Shown: positions 1 through 7,163, counted from the stretch's first letter. The stretch is DNA of 43,741 nt from an uncultured Prevotellaceae bacterium (GCA_900320255.1 ONRS01000126.1:1-43741); one strand, 5' to 3'. Notes: generated by a model not told the origin, from the sequence alone. Numbers and translations: made by a program.

Positions 1-71
1 GAGAACATATAGCTCACGTGAGCCGCAGCCTCGTTACCATCACAGGTGATAAATTTCTTTTCTTTTGCCAT
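1..71 (-). CDS. nifJ: Pyruvate:ferredoxin (flavodoxin) oxidoreductase, N-terminal start only
   Basis: Only the first 23 codons are inside the window. Read on the minus strand from the ATG at 71 they give MAKEKKFITCDGNEAAAHVS and a few more residues, which I recognise as the conserved start of Bacteroidales pyruvate:ferredoxin oxidoreductase (domain I, just before the YPITPSS motif). The family oxidatively decarboxylates pyruvate to acetyl-CoA in the cytoplasm, passing electrons to ferredoxin or flavodoxin. The rest of the gene, including the thiamine-diphosphate and iron-sulfur regions, lies outside. The call rests on this short stretch and family knowledge only. Confidence 0.8.
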   Translation of the reverse strand, partial: MAKEKKFITCDGNEAAAHVSYMF

Positions 72-131
72 TTGTTTAGATAAATAATGAATGAATTAAA
101 TTATTTGATATTTCGTTTCTACGTTATTTCA

Positions 132-1319
132 TTAATATAGGAACCCCAGCAGCCATAGTGGTATTTGGTTCTCTTTGCCTATTTCCGTGTTGTAACGAGC
201 ATATACAACATCAGGCGCGTACCTTATTTTATGAGGGATGTTTGCATCGCAGACGCGGAACTTCAGCTTACCGTCAACCGTGTAGAACTGGTCGCGGCTG
301 CTCTGATTCACCTTATGATCCTTCCACATGGAATTGACGAAGAAGGTTTCCATTGCCTCCTGCTTAGACACCTGTAACGGGTAGATGGCATACAGCAGGT
401 TGGAATTGTGGAGCATAATCTTCGATGGCTTTTTGGGGAAGCTCTCTCCAACAGGATAAATCATGTTCAGCAGACGTGCATCGGTCAGATACTTAATGTA
501 GTTCATTACGGTGGCACGACTGGTCTCAATGTCGTTGGCCAACTGCGAGATGTTGGGTGACTTCGAACCTTCTTCGGCCAGTTGATAAAAAAGTTTCTTA
601 ATCTTTGTAAGATACTTCAGCTCTATCTGCTTGATGAGCAGAATGTCAACTTCTGTCATCATGTTCATGGTTTTCAGCAGGTTCTCGGAGTAGTTGCGGT
701 GTTCCTGAAAGAAGGGATAGAAGCCATGATGTACGTAATCCTGAAAATACTTGTTGGGAGATACTTTCGGCAGAATTTGCTTGATGATATGCTCATGGTC
801 CTGCAGAATTTCCTCGAGTGTAAAGGGACGGAAGTTATTGCCAGTCATGAGGTTCAGGAATTCTCGGAAAGAGAAGCCACGCAGGTTGTACGACTTAACA
901 ATACCGTTCAGTTCGGGGTTCTCATCTTTCAATCGCATAACGCTACTGCCTGTGAAGATAATCTTCAAGCCCGGGTGTTCATCGTAACAACGGCGCAACT
1001 CCTTGCTCCACTCTGGCTGTTTAAACACCTGGTCGATGAGCAGCACCCGACCGCCCTGATAATAAAATTCTCCGGCAAAATCGGCAATTCCGCGTCCTTG
1101 AAAATAGAAGTTGTTCATGTTAATGTAGAGGCACTTATGGTCTCTGATGTCGAATTTCTCCTTGGCATACTGCAGCAGGAACGTTGTCTTTCCAACGCCC
1201 CTTGTGCCCTTGATGCCAATGAGCCGGTCGCTCCAGTTAATTTCGTCCATTAACGTGCGGCGAACGGGTGCATTCGTATGCTCGACCAAGTACCTATGTG
1301 TCCTGAAGAACGCTTCCAT
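132..1319 (-). CDS. AAA-family ATP-binding protein (AAA_14 type)
   Basis: A 395-residue protein with a Walker A motif GTRGVGKTT at about residues 37-45 and a Walker B-like RVLLIDQVF at about 92-100, followed by a sensor-like IIFTGSS. The middle (about 255-290) holds a helix-turn-helix-like segment, NISQLANDIETSRATVMNYI. The layout matches the large bacterial/archaeal group of AAA_14 ATPases usually followed by a DUF4143-type C-terminal region. Their cellular role is poorly defined and substrates are unknown. It starts at the ATG 40 bp inside a good promoter and ends 60 bp before the divergent-to-it nifJ start. Function beyond ATP binding is not claimed. Confidence 0.82.
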   Translation of the reverse strand: MEAFFRTHRYLVEHTNAPVRRTLMDEINWSDRLIGIKGTRGVGKTTFLLQYAKEKFDIRDHKCLYINMNNFYFQGRGIADFAGEFYYQGGRVLLIDQVFKQPEWSKELRRCYDEHPGLKIIFTGSSVMRLKDENPELNGIVKSYNLRGFSFREFLNLMTGNNFRPFTLEEILQDHEHIIKQILPKVSPNKYFQDYVHHGFYPFFQEHRNYSENLLKTMNMMTEVDILLIKQIELKYLTKIKKLFYQLAEEGSKSPNISQLANDIETSRATVMNYIKYLTDARLLNMIYPVGESFPKKPSKIMLHNSNLLYAIYPLQVSKQEAMETFFVNSMWKDHKVNQSSRDQFYTVDGKLKFRVCDANIPHKIRYAPDVVYARYNTEIGKENQIPLWLLGFLY

Positions 1320-1358
1320 GAACTACTCCTGATAAACTGATTTGTTTTAAAACGAATG

Positions 1359-1389
1359 CAAAGTTAATCATTTTCTTTGAATTTGCAAA
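1359..1389 (-). promoter_or_regulatory. Bacteroidetes-type promoter for the AAA ATPase gene
   Basis: On the minus strand TTTG (1386-1389) is followed after exactly 19 nt by TAACTTTG (1359-1366). This matches the TTTG-N19-TAnnTTTG consensus of Bacteroidetes housekeeping promoters. The gene start lies 39 bp downstream. Confidence 0.75.
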
Positions 1390-1396
1390 CTCTATA

Positions 1397-1428
1397 TTGC
1401 AAAATCTCAAAAAAAAGTTGTAATTTTG
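1397..1428 (+). promoter_or_regulatory. Probable promoter of the ATP-grasp-like gene
   Basis: TAATTTTG at 1421-1428 fits the -7 consensus. A weak -33 element (TTG at 1397-1399) lies about 21 nt upstream. It is divergent from, and overlaps the spacing of, the minus-strand promoter at 1359-1389, so the two genes share one regulatory region. Confidence 0.55.
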
Positions 1429-1460
1429 CGCCCCGAAGGACGAATTATAACGTTTTGTGA

Positions 1461-2516
1461 ATGAAATTACATGTTTTTAACCCAGAACACGACTTAGCCT
1501 TAGCGGCTCATCGGTCTAACTTCACTGCCCCTCATGCTGGTCGGGCACTACGTGTTGATTTAGGTTTCCTTCCTGCTTGTTGGGCTGAGCAGGGAGATGC
1601 CGTACTTGTTGAAGATGCTGCGTCTGCCAGGATACGCTTTCACCGGTTGTCGGCAGGAGCCAAGAAGCATCTGCCAGACCCCTTGTTTGTGACAAAGAAC
1701 GACCTCTCTGGTCTTGAGATTGATGGAGTCGAGCCTTGGGGATGGGACTTGGCACTACGTGCACAGTTGCTGCGATATGGGGTCAAGGAGAGCTTACTGC
1801 CTACAACCGATGAAATCGAAGAAATACGCAAGCTCTCTCATCGGTCTTTCTCGGCAAGGGTGCTCCATGAAATCAATGTTTCCGGAACCATAGGCGATGC
1901 TTATCTTTGCACCACATTCGATGAAATCGAAGAAAAGCTTGCGAAACATCCTCGTCTTGTGCTGAAGGCTCCTTGGAGCTCCAGCGGCCGGGGCATTCGC
2001 TTCCTTCTTTCTGCTGAAATGACACCATCGCTCAGAGGTTGGGTGAAGAATACGCTGCGCGCTCAAGGAAGTGTGATGATAGAGCCTTATTATAATAAGG
2101 TAAAGGATTTTGGCATGGAGTTCTTTGCCGACGAAACAGGACAGGTTCATTACCTTGGTCTGTCACTCTTCCATACGGCCAATGGTGCCTATACTGGTAA
2201 CATACTTGCCAGTGAAGAAGTAAAGAGGGAGATGCTCAGCCGTTACATTTCGTTGGATTTCCTTTGTGCCGTTCAGGAGTCTCTAACCTCCATCATCGGT
2301 CGCCTGCTTGGCAGCAAATATCATGGCCCGTTGGGCGTTGACATGATGATGGTAAAAGTTGATGGCGAGGTGCTGGTGCATCCGTGTGTGGAAATAAATA
2401 TGCGGCGTACCATGGGGCACACCGCTTTGTCCTTATCGCCGACAAACGATGCCGTCAAGCGTGTAATGAGGATTTCGCTTGAGGGACATTATAAAATGCG
2501 GACTCGTAAGATTTAG
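1461..2516 (+). CDS. ATP-grasp-like protein of unknown function
   Basis: A 351-residue soluble protein beginning MKLHVFNPEHDLALA. The second half has ATP-grasp features: LVLKAPWSSSGRGIRF (about 170-185) resembles the lysine plus glycine-rich nucleotide-binding loop, and GPLGVDMMMV...HPCVEINMRRTMGH (about 290-320) resembles the C-terminal metal/ATP site. ATP-grasp enzymes join a carboxylate to an amine or thiol through an acyl-phosphate, but nothing here identifies the substrate. The start is the first ATG after a -7 promoter element at 1421-1428. Its last 4 bp overlap the stop of the convergent small gene at 2513. I do not know a characterised homologue. Confidence 0.7.
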   Translation: MKLHVFNPEHDLALAAHRSNFTAPHAGRALRVDLGFLPACWAEQGDAVLVEDAASARIRFHRLSAGAKKHLPDPLFVTKNDLSGLEIDGVEPWGWDLALRAQLLRYGVKESLLPTTDEIEEIRKLSHRSFSARVLHEINVSGTIGDAYLCTTFDEIEEKLAKHPRLVLKAPWSSSGRGIRFLLSAEMTPSLRGWVKNTLRAQGSVMIEPYYNKVKDFGMEFFADETGQVHYLGLSLFHTANGAYTGNILASEEVKREMLSRYISLDFLCAVQESLTSIIGRLLGSKYHGPLGVDMMMVKVDGEVLVHPCVEINMRRTMGHTALSLSPTNDAVKRVMRISLEGHYKMRTRKI

Positions 2517-2698
2517 AGCATATATACCGCCACCATTATCACAAACAGGACGACAGCCAAAATACACAAGAATCTGAAAAGCCATTTCTGGATCAGTTTG
2601 TTGCGTTCAATAGCTCTTAAGGACTTCTGCTTAAACAGGCTTGCACCGTCCTTTTTATGATGATGGTGGTGGTGATGCTGGTTCTCTGATGCACTCAT
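2513..2698 (-). CDS. Small His-rich single-pass membrane protein
   Basis: A 61-residue protein with seven consecutive histidines at residues 8-14 (NQHHHHHHHKKDG), a basic middle (residues 24-37), and one hydrophobic segment at about 40-60 reaching the C-terminus. This suggests an inner-membrane protein with a cytoplasmic His-rich head. The His run could bind zinc, nickel or another metal, but that is inference. A possible -7 element TACTTTTG lies at 2728-2735 on the minus strand. The gene sits between two convergent or unrelated neighbours, so context gives no function. Confidence 0.6.
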   Translation of the reverse strand: MSASENQHHHHHHHKKDGASLFKQKSLRAIERNKLIQKWLFRFLCILAVVLFVIMVAVYML

Positions 2699-2774
2699 AC
2701 TTTCTTGGTGTTTACAATAATTTTGTGCAAAAGTACATAATTATTTTGAAATGACCATCCTTAATTATATTTTT

Positions 2775-4220
2775 TTAATGTAATAACAAGGACAATACGT
2801 AGGCAACGAGTGTCGAAGTGATGACACAAACCAATCCGGGCATCATGAATGAGTGGTTCAGAAGGTATTTGCCAATGATGGTCGTACCCGTACGGTCGAA
2901 GTTCACCGTAGCAATATCCGAGGGATAGTTCGGAATGAAGAAGTAGCCATATACGCTTGGCAGTACACCCAGCAGCACCCATCCCTCAATGCCCAGTTTA
3001 TAGGCCAGCGGTAACATGGCTACCACTACCGCACCTTGAGAGTTGATGAGCACAGAAACAAGGAAGAACACCAATGCTATGGACCACGGGTACTTTGCTA
3101 CGATGTCAACCAGCATAGTCTGCATTTCACCCAGATAGTTAGAGAAATAGGTGTCAGCCAGCCAGGCAATACCGTAGATAGCAACAACAGCCACCATACC
3201 CGACTGCCACACAGGGCCAGCTACAGCCTTCTTCGGGGCAGCCTTACAGAAGATAATCATCAGTGCTGCAGCCGAAATCATGACAATCTGAATGACCAAG
3301 TTCATGGCCAGAGGCTTTTGGAAACTCTCGGTAATGCCGGCTACTGTCACTTTTGCCTTCACCAGCTGGTCGGCTGTAAGCGTGAGGTCCTGACCGATGT
3401 TCAAGTCAGTAGCACCCTTTACGGCACGCAGTGTGGGGTAGGTGGGCAGCAAGTTCTGGAAAGCAGCAAAGATGACGATAACTATCAATGCTGTCAGGAA
3501 GATATAGACGGCTCGCTTTGCCTCAGGAGCAATTTTCTTGTCAAGGGTGGTAGCTGAGTCACCATAGATAAACTTGTATTGTTCAGGATCCTTGATGCGG
3601 GCCTGGAACCCGGGGTCTTTATCCAGGTCAAGTCCACGATGGTAAGAGCAAGCAGCGGCAACCATGAGTCCGCAGAGACATGCAGGAATGCTGACCATGA
3701 GTACCTGAGGAATGGTAACGTCGAATCCGTTGGCATTAGAGATTGACACGAACGCAACAACGGCAGCTGCTATGGGAGAGCAAGTTATGCCTACCTGAGA
3801 TGCTATTGAAGCAACACCGCAAGGACGCTCAGGACGAATACCTTTCTTAATGGCAATATCCACAATAATTGGCATCAAGGTATAGACCACGTGGCCTGTT
3901 CCGACAAGTACCGTCAGGAAGAAAGTGCAGAGCGGAGCAAAGAAGGTAATATGGTCAGGATGCTTGCGCAACAACTTTTCTGCTATCTGAATGAGCCAGT
4001 CCATACCTCCGGATGCCTGCATGATGCCTGCGCAGGTAACAGCGGCAATGATGATGTAGATGACGTCAGTAGGCGGCGAACCAGGCTTTAACCCGAAGCC
4101 AAACACGAGAATTGCTAAGCCTATGCCAGAAATGGCACCTAAGGCAAGACTGCCGTAGCGTGAACCCACGTATAATGCCAAAAGCACTACCAGCAGTTGG
4201 ATAATCATTAAGAATGTCAT
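2775..4220 (-). CDS. dcuB: Anaerobic C4-dicarboxylate transporter, Dcu family
   Basis: A 481-residue polytopic membrane protein. The N-terminal part (TFFLTVLVGTGHVVYTLMPI, then GIRPERPCGVASIASQVGIT) carries the signatures of DcuA/DcuB carriers, which exchange or take up fumarate, malate and aspartate and export succinate in anaerobic fumarate respiration. That suits a succinate-producing Bacteroidales cell. It is somewhat longer than the usual ~440 residues; the extra length is in a hydrophilic insert at about 215-310. It has its own promoter (4258-4289) and seems monocistronic. DcuA and DcuB cannot be separated with certainty from sequence alone. Confidence 0.88.
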   Translation of the reverse strand: MTFLMIIQLLVVLLALYVGSRYGSLALGAISGIGLAILVFGFGLKPGSPPTDVIYIIIAAVTCAGIMQASGGMDWLIQIAEKLLRKHPDHITFFAPLCTFFLTVLVGTGHVVYTLMPIIVDIAIKKGIRPERPCGVASIASQVGITCSPIAAAVVAFVSISNANGFDVTIPQVLMVSIPACLCGLMVAAACSYHRGLDLDKDPGFQARIKDPEQYKFIYGDSATTLDKKIAPEAKRAVYIFLTALIVIVIFAAFQNLLPTYPTLRAVKGATDLNIGQDLTLTADQLVKAKVTVAGITESFQKPLAMNLVIQIVMISAAALMIIFCKAAPKKAVAGPVWQSGMVAVVAIYGIAWLADTYFSNYLGEMQTMLVDIVAKYPWSIALVFFLVSVLINSQGAVVVAMLPLAYKLGIEGWVLLGVLPSVYGYFFIPNYPSDIATVNFDRTGTTIIGKYLLNHSFMMPGLVCVITSTLVAYVLSLLLH

Positions 4221-4257
4221 GTGCTTTAAGTTTTTAAGTTTGTTATTTATCGGTTTG

Positions 4258-4289
4258 CAAAGATATAAATTTTATTCTATTCTTCCAAA
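4258..4289 (-). promoter_or_regulatory. Promoter of the Dcu transporter gene
   Basis: On the minus strand TTTG (4286-4289) and TATCTTTG (4258-4265) are separated by 20 nt, a close match to the Bacteroidetes consensus, 38 bp upstream of the ATG at 4220. Confidence 0.72.
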
Positions 4290-4615
4290 CATTCTTCGAC
4301 TTTTTTGTATCCGTCATCCTTTGATATTTGATTTTTTTGAAAGTTATTTGGGACTATTCCCATGCATATATAACGCTATTTGCCCCGAAAATCAGCGAAT
4401 TTGTTTCCCAAAGTGTTTAAAAAAGCACAGACACTTCTACACATCCACCCGCCATAAGGACATACCCTTTGGCGAGTTCATCCACCACCGCGTGGACGAA
4501 AAAAGTGTTCTTTGACATACTGAGACAAGATGGATATAAAATTCTGAGGGGATTCTGCGATTATTTCGCAGAAAGGTTGTAACTTTGCACCGTGAAATCC
4601 TAAACGCAAGAAGAT
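4290..4615 (+). promoter_or_regulatory. Non-coding stretch with a promoter for the 4616 gene
   Basis: No convincing gene lies here. A plus-strand reading frame runs to 4515, but its first part is A/T-rich and unlike a protein. TAACTTTG at 4580-4587 is a good -7 element for the next gene. It is immediately preceded by a perfect 6-bp inverted repeat, CTGCGA-TTATT-TCGCAG (4555-4571), which occupies the region where a -33 element would be expected and could be an operator. Confidence 0.45.
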
Positions 4616-4873
4616 ATGGCAACAAAAACCGCAAGACGACACACTGCTCATCCAATGAGCTACTACCGCGAAATGGTGAAGGACATGGACAACAGCCAGA
4701 AACTGGAGTTGGTGTCGATACTCATAGAGAGCGTCAAGCCCATACAGACCAGGACGCTGCCTGACATGCCACTTGAGGAGGACTTTCCCGACATGGACAA
4801 GGAACTATATACGCCCGAAATGGAACCTTTTGGAAGTCATCCTGAATCATATGTTATTACTAAACCAGAATAG
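4616..4873 (+). CDS. Short protein, antitoxin-like N-terminus joined to a foreign tail
   Basis: An 85-residue open frame. The first ~65 residues (SYYREMVKDMDNSQKLELVS, ILIESVKPI) resemble the N-termini of small Bacteroidales antitoxin-like proteins. That is an impression, not a family assignment. From about codon 75 (HPESYVITKPE) composition turns A/T-rich like the patch that follows, and the same frame continues past the TAG at 4871-4873 for another 35 codons. This suggests a hybrid made by recombination near 4840. It starts 28 bp after the promoter element at 4580-4587. Confidence 0.5.
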   Translation: MATKTARRHTAHPMSYYREMVKDMDNSQKLELVSILIESVKPIQTRTLPDMPLEEDFPDMDKELYTPEMEPFGSHPESYVITKPE

Positions 4874-4981
4874 GCATCTATAATAGGAAATAATGGAGCT
4901 TTTAAAGGTCCAGCTTATACAAGAAAATTAGGAGGTAAATTATATGGAACACGATTTAAAAGACTTTATCGAGGATTGTGA
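4874..4981 (+). pseudogene. In-frame tail fragment, possibly a toxin C-terminus
   Basis: Directly after the TAG at 4871-4873 the same reading frame continues as ASIIGNNGAFKGPAYTRKLG and 15 more residues to a TGA at 4979-4981. The basic, Gly/Tyr-rich sequence looks like real coding DNA interrupted by a nonsense codon. Its position just before a string of small overlapping genes would suit the C-terminal end of a polymorphic (Rhs/CDI-like) toxin, but no catalytic motif is visible, so this stays inference. Confidence 0.35.
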
Positions 4982-5051
4982 AAATTTTATGAAAGAAATT
5001 GAAGATATAAAAGGTGATGGTAAACCTTTTTTTAATGAATATTGGAAATGA
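4944..5051 (+). CDS. 35-residue acidic mini-protein, possible immunity-gene remnant
   Basis: ATG at 4944 lies 8 nt after AGGAGG (4930-4935), a strong Shine-Dalgarno sequence that is unusual in Bacteroidetes. The product (MEHDLKDFIEDCENF..., ending in EYWK) is 35 residues, acidic and helical-looking. Its TGA overlaps the ATG of the DUF1810 gene in an ATGA arrangement (5048-5051), implying translational coupling. It overlaps the toxin-like tail in another frame. It may be a truncated immunity protein or a translated leader; no family recognised. Confidence 0.45.
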   Translation: MEHDLKDFIEDCENFMKEIEDIKGDGKPFFNEYWK

Positions 5052-5440
5052 ATTTACAAAGATTTATCACAGCCCAAAATGGTAAAAGAGGTAATTATAC
5101 CTTGTATGAATTAGCTTTAAAGGAAATTCAAGAAGGTAAACCATCTTTTGAATGTTGGATTAGGTATGTCTATCCTCAGCTGAAAAGAAAAGGGACAAGC
5201 CAGTTGACTGATTTCTATGGACTTGATGGACGTGAAGAAGCTGAAGAATATATAAAAAATCCAATTTTAAAGAAAAGATTAATTCAAGCTTTTCAAGTTT
5301 TATTAGATAATAATAAATCTATTTACGAAATATTTAGTAAATTAGGAGTATTAAAAATACGTACTTGTGCATTACTCTTTGCAACTATTTCTGATGATCC
5401 AATATTTAAACAAATAATAGGAAAGTATTCTTGGAAATGA
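5048..5440 (+). CDS. DUF1810 family protein
   Basis: A 130-residue protein starting MNLQRFITAQNG. The pattern is that of DUF1810: an N-terminal LxRFxxAQ, YELALKEIQEGKPSFECW, YVYPQLK and ILKKRLIQAFQVLL, then the FSKLGVLKIRTCALLFA segment. DUF1810 proteins are small and biochemically uncharacterised as far as I know. A TTG at 5042 would extend it by two residues, but the ATG at 5048 overlaps the previous stop (ATGA), so I choose it. The 3' end overlaps the next gene through an identical 10-base junction, TTGGAAATGA. The DNA is much more A/T-rich than the flanks, suggesting horizontal origin. Confidence 0.8.
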   Translation: MNLQRFITAQNGKRGNYTLYELALKEIQEGKPSFECWIRYVYPQLKRKGTSQLTDFYGLDGREEAEEYIKNPILKKRLIQAFQVLLDNNKSIYEIFSKLGVLKIRTCALLFATISDDPIFKQIIGKYSWK

Positions 5441-6020
5441 AATACGAACAACAAATTGATAAATTCCTCTTCGGACAAATGAGTTCTGAAGAGGAATCTT
5501 TGTTTTTACAAGAATGTAAAACAAACAGTGAACTTAAAGAAGAAGCCACTATGACGGCTCTTTTAGTAAAAACTTTAAAACAAACAAAATATATGAAATG
5601 TAAAATTTGTGGAAAAGAAGAACATCCAGAAAATTATTATATTGAAGCGGAATTGATTAAACACCAACTTTGCTTTAGTTGTAATTTCTGGCGTAATATG
5701 TTAGAGGAGGATGCTCAGCGTCCTCCTCTAACATGGTGTATGATTGATGGGACTCATTATGTAATTGAGCCAGATGAACCAAATGCTGCTTTTCAAGGAT
5801 TTGGTGGCGCTGAATTTCAGATTGAGTTCAATGATGGAACTCGTGTAATAACACATAATCTTTGGTGTCAAGGTAAGCCTTAAGGTTATTGGAGAGAGAA
5901 ATTTCCTGACAATGCTCGATTTGAAAATAACCTTAAATGGGAACAGATAGGTAATTGTAATTACTTTATGAAATTCCTGATAAATTAATTGCTCAAGCTG
6001 AAACTGATAGTGGAATGTAA
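5437..6020 (+). pseudogene. Zinc-ribbon protein gene broken by a stop and a frameshift
   Basis: From the ATG at 5437 the frame gives ~50 residues of an acidic helical head (MKYEQQIDKFLFGQMSSEEE, anti-sigma-like), then CKICGKEE...LCFSCNFW with two CxxC pairs, a treble-clef or zinc-ribbon pattern, and a C-terminal region ending THNLWCQGKP before TAA at 5881-5883. The same frame then continues coherently (GYWREKFPDNARFENNLKWE) to about 5960. There a one-base loss in a T run (TACTTTATGAA) shifts it. In the other frame YEIPDKLIAQAETDSGM runs to TAA at 6018-6020. Two independent lesions make this a decayed gene. An internal Met at 5596 could restart just the zinc-ribbon part. Confidence 0.75.
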
Positions 6021-6021
6021 T

Positions 6022-6216
6022 ATGAAAGTAAAAGTATTTCAACTTCAACAAAAAAGGTCTGATTCTGAAGGAAATATTATTCCAAAGGACAAGCGTAAAA
6101 ATAAAATCGTTTGTATTGGTACAGTAATAGTTCCAAAGAATAAGAAAGATTTTGTTGAAGAAGCAATTTGGGACCTCTTCAATTGGAGTGGTGACTGTGA
6201 GCGTGACACCCAATGA
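6022..6216 (+). CDS. Truncated small gene at a recombination junction
   Basis: The ATG at 6022 follows the previous stop by one base. The product starts MKVKVFQLQQKRSDSEGNII and reads as a normal protein to about EEAIWDLFNWS (codon 57). After that the DNA abruptly becomes G/C-rich and the last residues (GDCERDTQ) are read out of frame from the neighbouring surface-protein gene. So the original 3' end has been lost at about 6180-6197. It has the same A/T-rich composition as the preceding cassette. Family not recognised. Confidence 0.5.
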   Translation: MKVKVFQLQQKRSDSEGNIIPKDKRKNKIVCIGTVIVPKNKKDFVEEAIWDLFNWSGDCERDTQ

Positions 6217-6718
6217 GGGCTTCTCGACGAAGGATGTGACCGTCCGCGCCTACACCACATGGGCTGCTGGGGCTCCGGCTCTCGGCATGAACCGCGCCCC
6301 CGAACTGCTGGGCAACATCGATGTGACGAAGAACGAGGCCGACGGCACTTGGACGTTCACCATGCCCGAGGCTAACGTGTGGGTGGTGGTGACGTACACC
6401 AAGAACCTGCAGGACGCATGGATTCAGGCCATTGGCGACCAGACCTACACGGGCAGTACCATCACGCCGACCGTCACCGTGAAGGACGGTGAGACGACGC
6501 TGACCGCTGGCAAGTGCTGGATTGAACTGGTTCCTGCTTCAACGGCAAATGCCCAGAGACTGACCATTGTACATGAGGGCGAGACGACTGGCATTAACGC
6601 TGTTTCTTCCGCTGCTGCCAACGAGGACGGCGAGTTGTACGACCTCAGCGGTCGCTGCGTCGCCCAGCCTACTAAGGGCATCTATGTGAAGAATGGCAAA
6701 AAGGTCATCGTGAAGTAA
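6191..6718 (+). pseudogene. C-terminal remnant of a large surface protein
   Basis: In frame from about 6191 the sequence encodes ~175 residues: VTVSVTPNEGFSTKDVTVRA, an Ig/BIG-like repeat ending VWVVVTYTKN, then DQTYTGSTITPTVTVKDGET, and finally a tail ELYDLSGRCVAQPTKGIY plus NGKKVIVK. These motifs are standard at the ends of long secreted Prevotella proteins with Ig-like repeats and a C-terminal sorting-type tail. No start codon, signal peptide or upstream repeats are present. The 5' part was replaced by the A/T-rich cassette. The terminator at 6728-6810 remains. Confidence 0.75.
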
Positions 6719-6727
6719 CATCAAGAA

Positions 6728-6810
6728 ATCATAGAGGGGGGGGCAGATTCAGTTTTCGATTGATTTCGTGAAATTCATTTCAAACAGAACCTGCCCCCAT
6801 GATTTTTTTT
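6728..6810 (+). terminator. Intrinsic terminator of the surface-protein remnant
   Basis: ATCAT...GGGGGCAG (6728-6746) pairs with CTGCCCCC-ATGAT (6791-6803) and is followed by eight T residues. The loop is long and itself foldable. It lies 10 bp after the stop codon at 6716-6718. Confidence 0.7.
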
Positions 6811-6827
6811 AAATTCCTGTCGTTTTT

Positions 6828-6859
6828 CTTGCATTTGCCAAGAAAATTTTGTACCTTTG
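6828..6859 (+). promoter_or_regulatory. Promoter with no protein gene directly downstream
   Basis: CTTG (6828-6831), 20 nt, then TACCTTTG (6852-6859), a good Bacteroidetes promoter. The next start codon (ileS, 7234) is about 370 bp away and has its own promoter. The transcript would begin near 6866 and run first through several hairpins. Confidence 0.6.
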
Positions 6860-6865
6860 CATTGA

Positions 6866-6990
6866 CGTTCCGTTAGCCCGTCACAGCTATCCGTTTGCTG
6901 AAGTTTCAGCAAAACGGACACAAAGGGGAGTTGAGCGGGCGGTCAACTTGATTTGAGCGGGCGGTGCAATCAAATGCACCGCCCGCCGCA
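6866..6990 (+). ncRNA. Candidate structured RNA or long leader upstream of ileS
   Basis: Downstream of the promoter at 6828-6859 lie three hairpins. The first is CCGTTTGCTGAA with TTCAGCAAAACGG (6891-6917, one bulge). The second is AGTTGA with TCAACT around a GCGGGCGG loop (6929-6948). The third is a perfect 12-bp stem GCGGGCGGTGCA / TGCACCGCCCGC with a 6-nt loop (6957-6986). There is no protein start with coding character here and no U-run after the last stem. It could be a small RNA or a regulatory leader of ileS. No known RNA family recognised. Confidence 0.4.
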
Positions 6991-7128
6991 GTTTCTGAAC
7001 TCGGCATCTTTGCACCTGGAAGTCGGCACCTTTGCACTCGGAACTCGGCACCTTTGTACCTTAAACTCGGCACCTTTATGCCTTAAAATCGGCCATTTTC
7101 CGTTCCAAAGTCGCCCTCTTTCCATGTC
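6931..7128 (+). repeat. Degenerate tandem array with a 22-nt period
   Basis: Units begin at 6931, 6953, 6975, 6997, 7019, 7041, 7063, 7085 and 7107. The first two share TTGAGCGGGCGGT. Units from 6997 share a core like CTCGGCACCTTTGCACTCG, with conservation fading by the last two. Phase is kept without gaps across nine units. The core CACCTTTG differs by one base from a -7 promoter element TACCTTTG. The array stops 35 bp before the -33 box of ileS. It is not a CRISPR: there are no unique spacers. Confidence 0.65.
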
Positions 7129-7163
7129 ATTTTTTGTTATTCACTTTTTAATTTTCCTAATAA

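Noticed and set aside
4219..4515. A 98-residue plus-strand ORF upstream of the 4616 gene
   Set aside because: It begins at the Dcu start region and crosses its promoter, has poor coding character in its first two thirds, and has no ribosome-binding or promoter support.
6931..7128. A CRISPR array suggested by regularly spaced repeats upstream of ileS
   Set aside because: The 22-nt units are contiguous and diverging, with no constant repeat alternating with unique spacers, and no cas genes are present.
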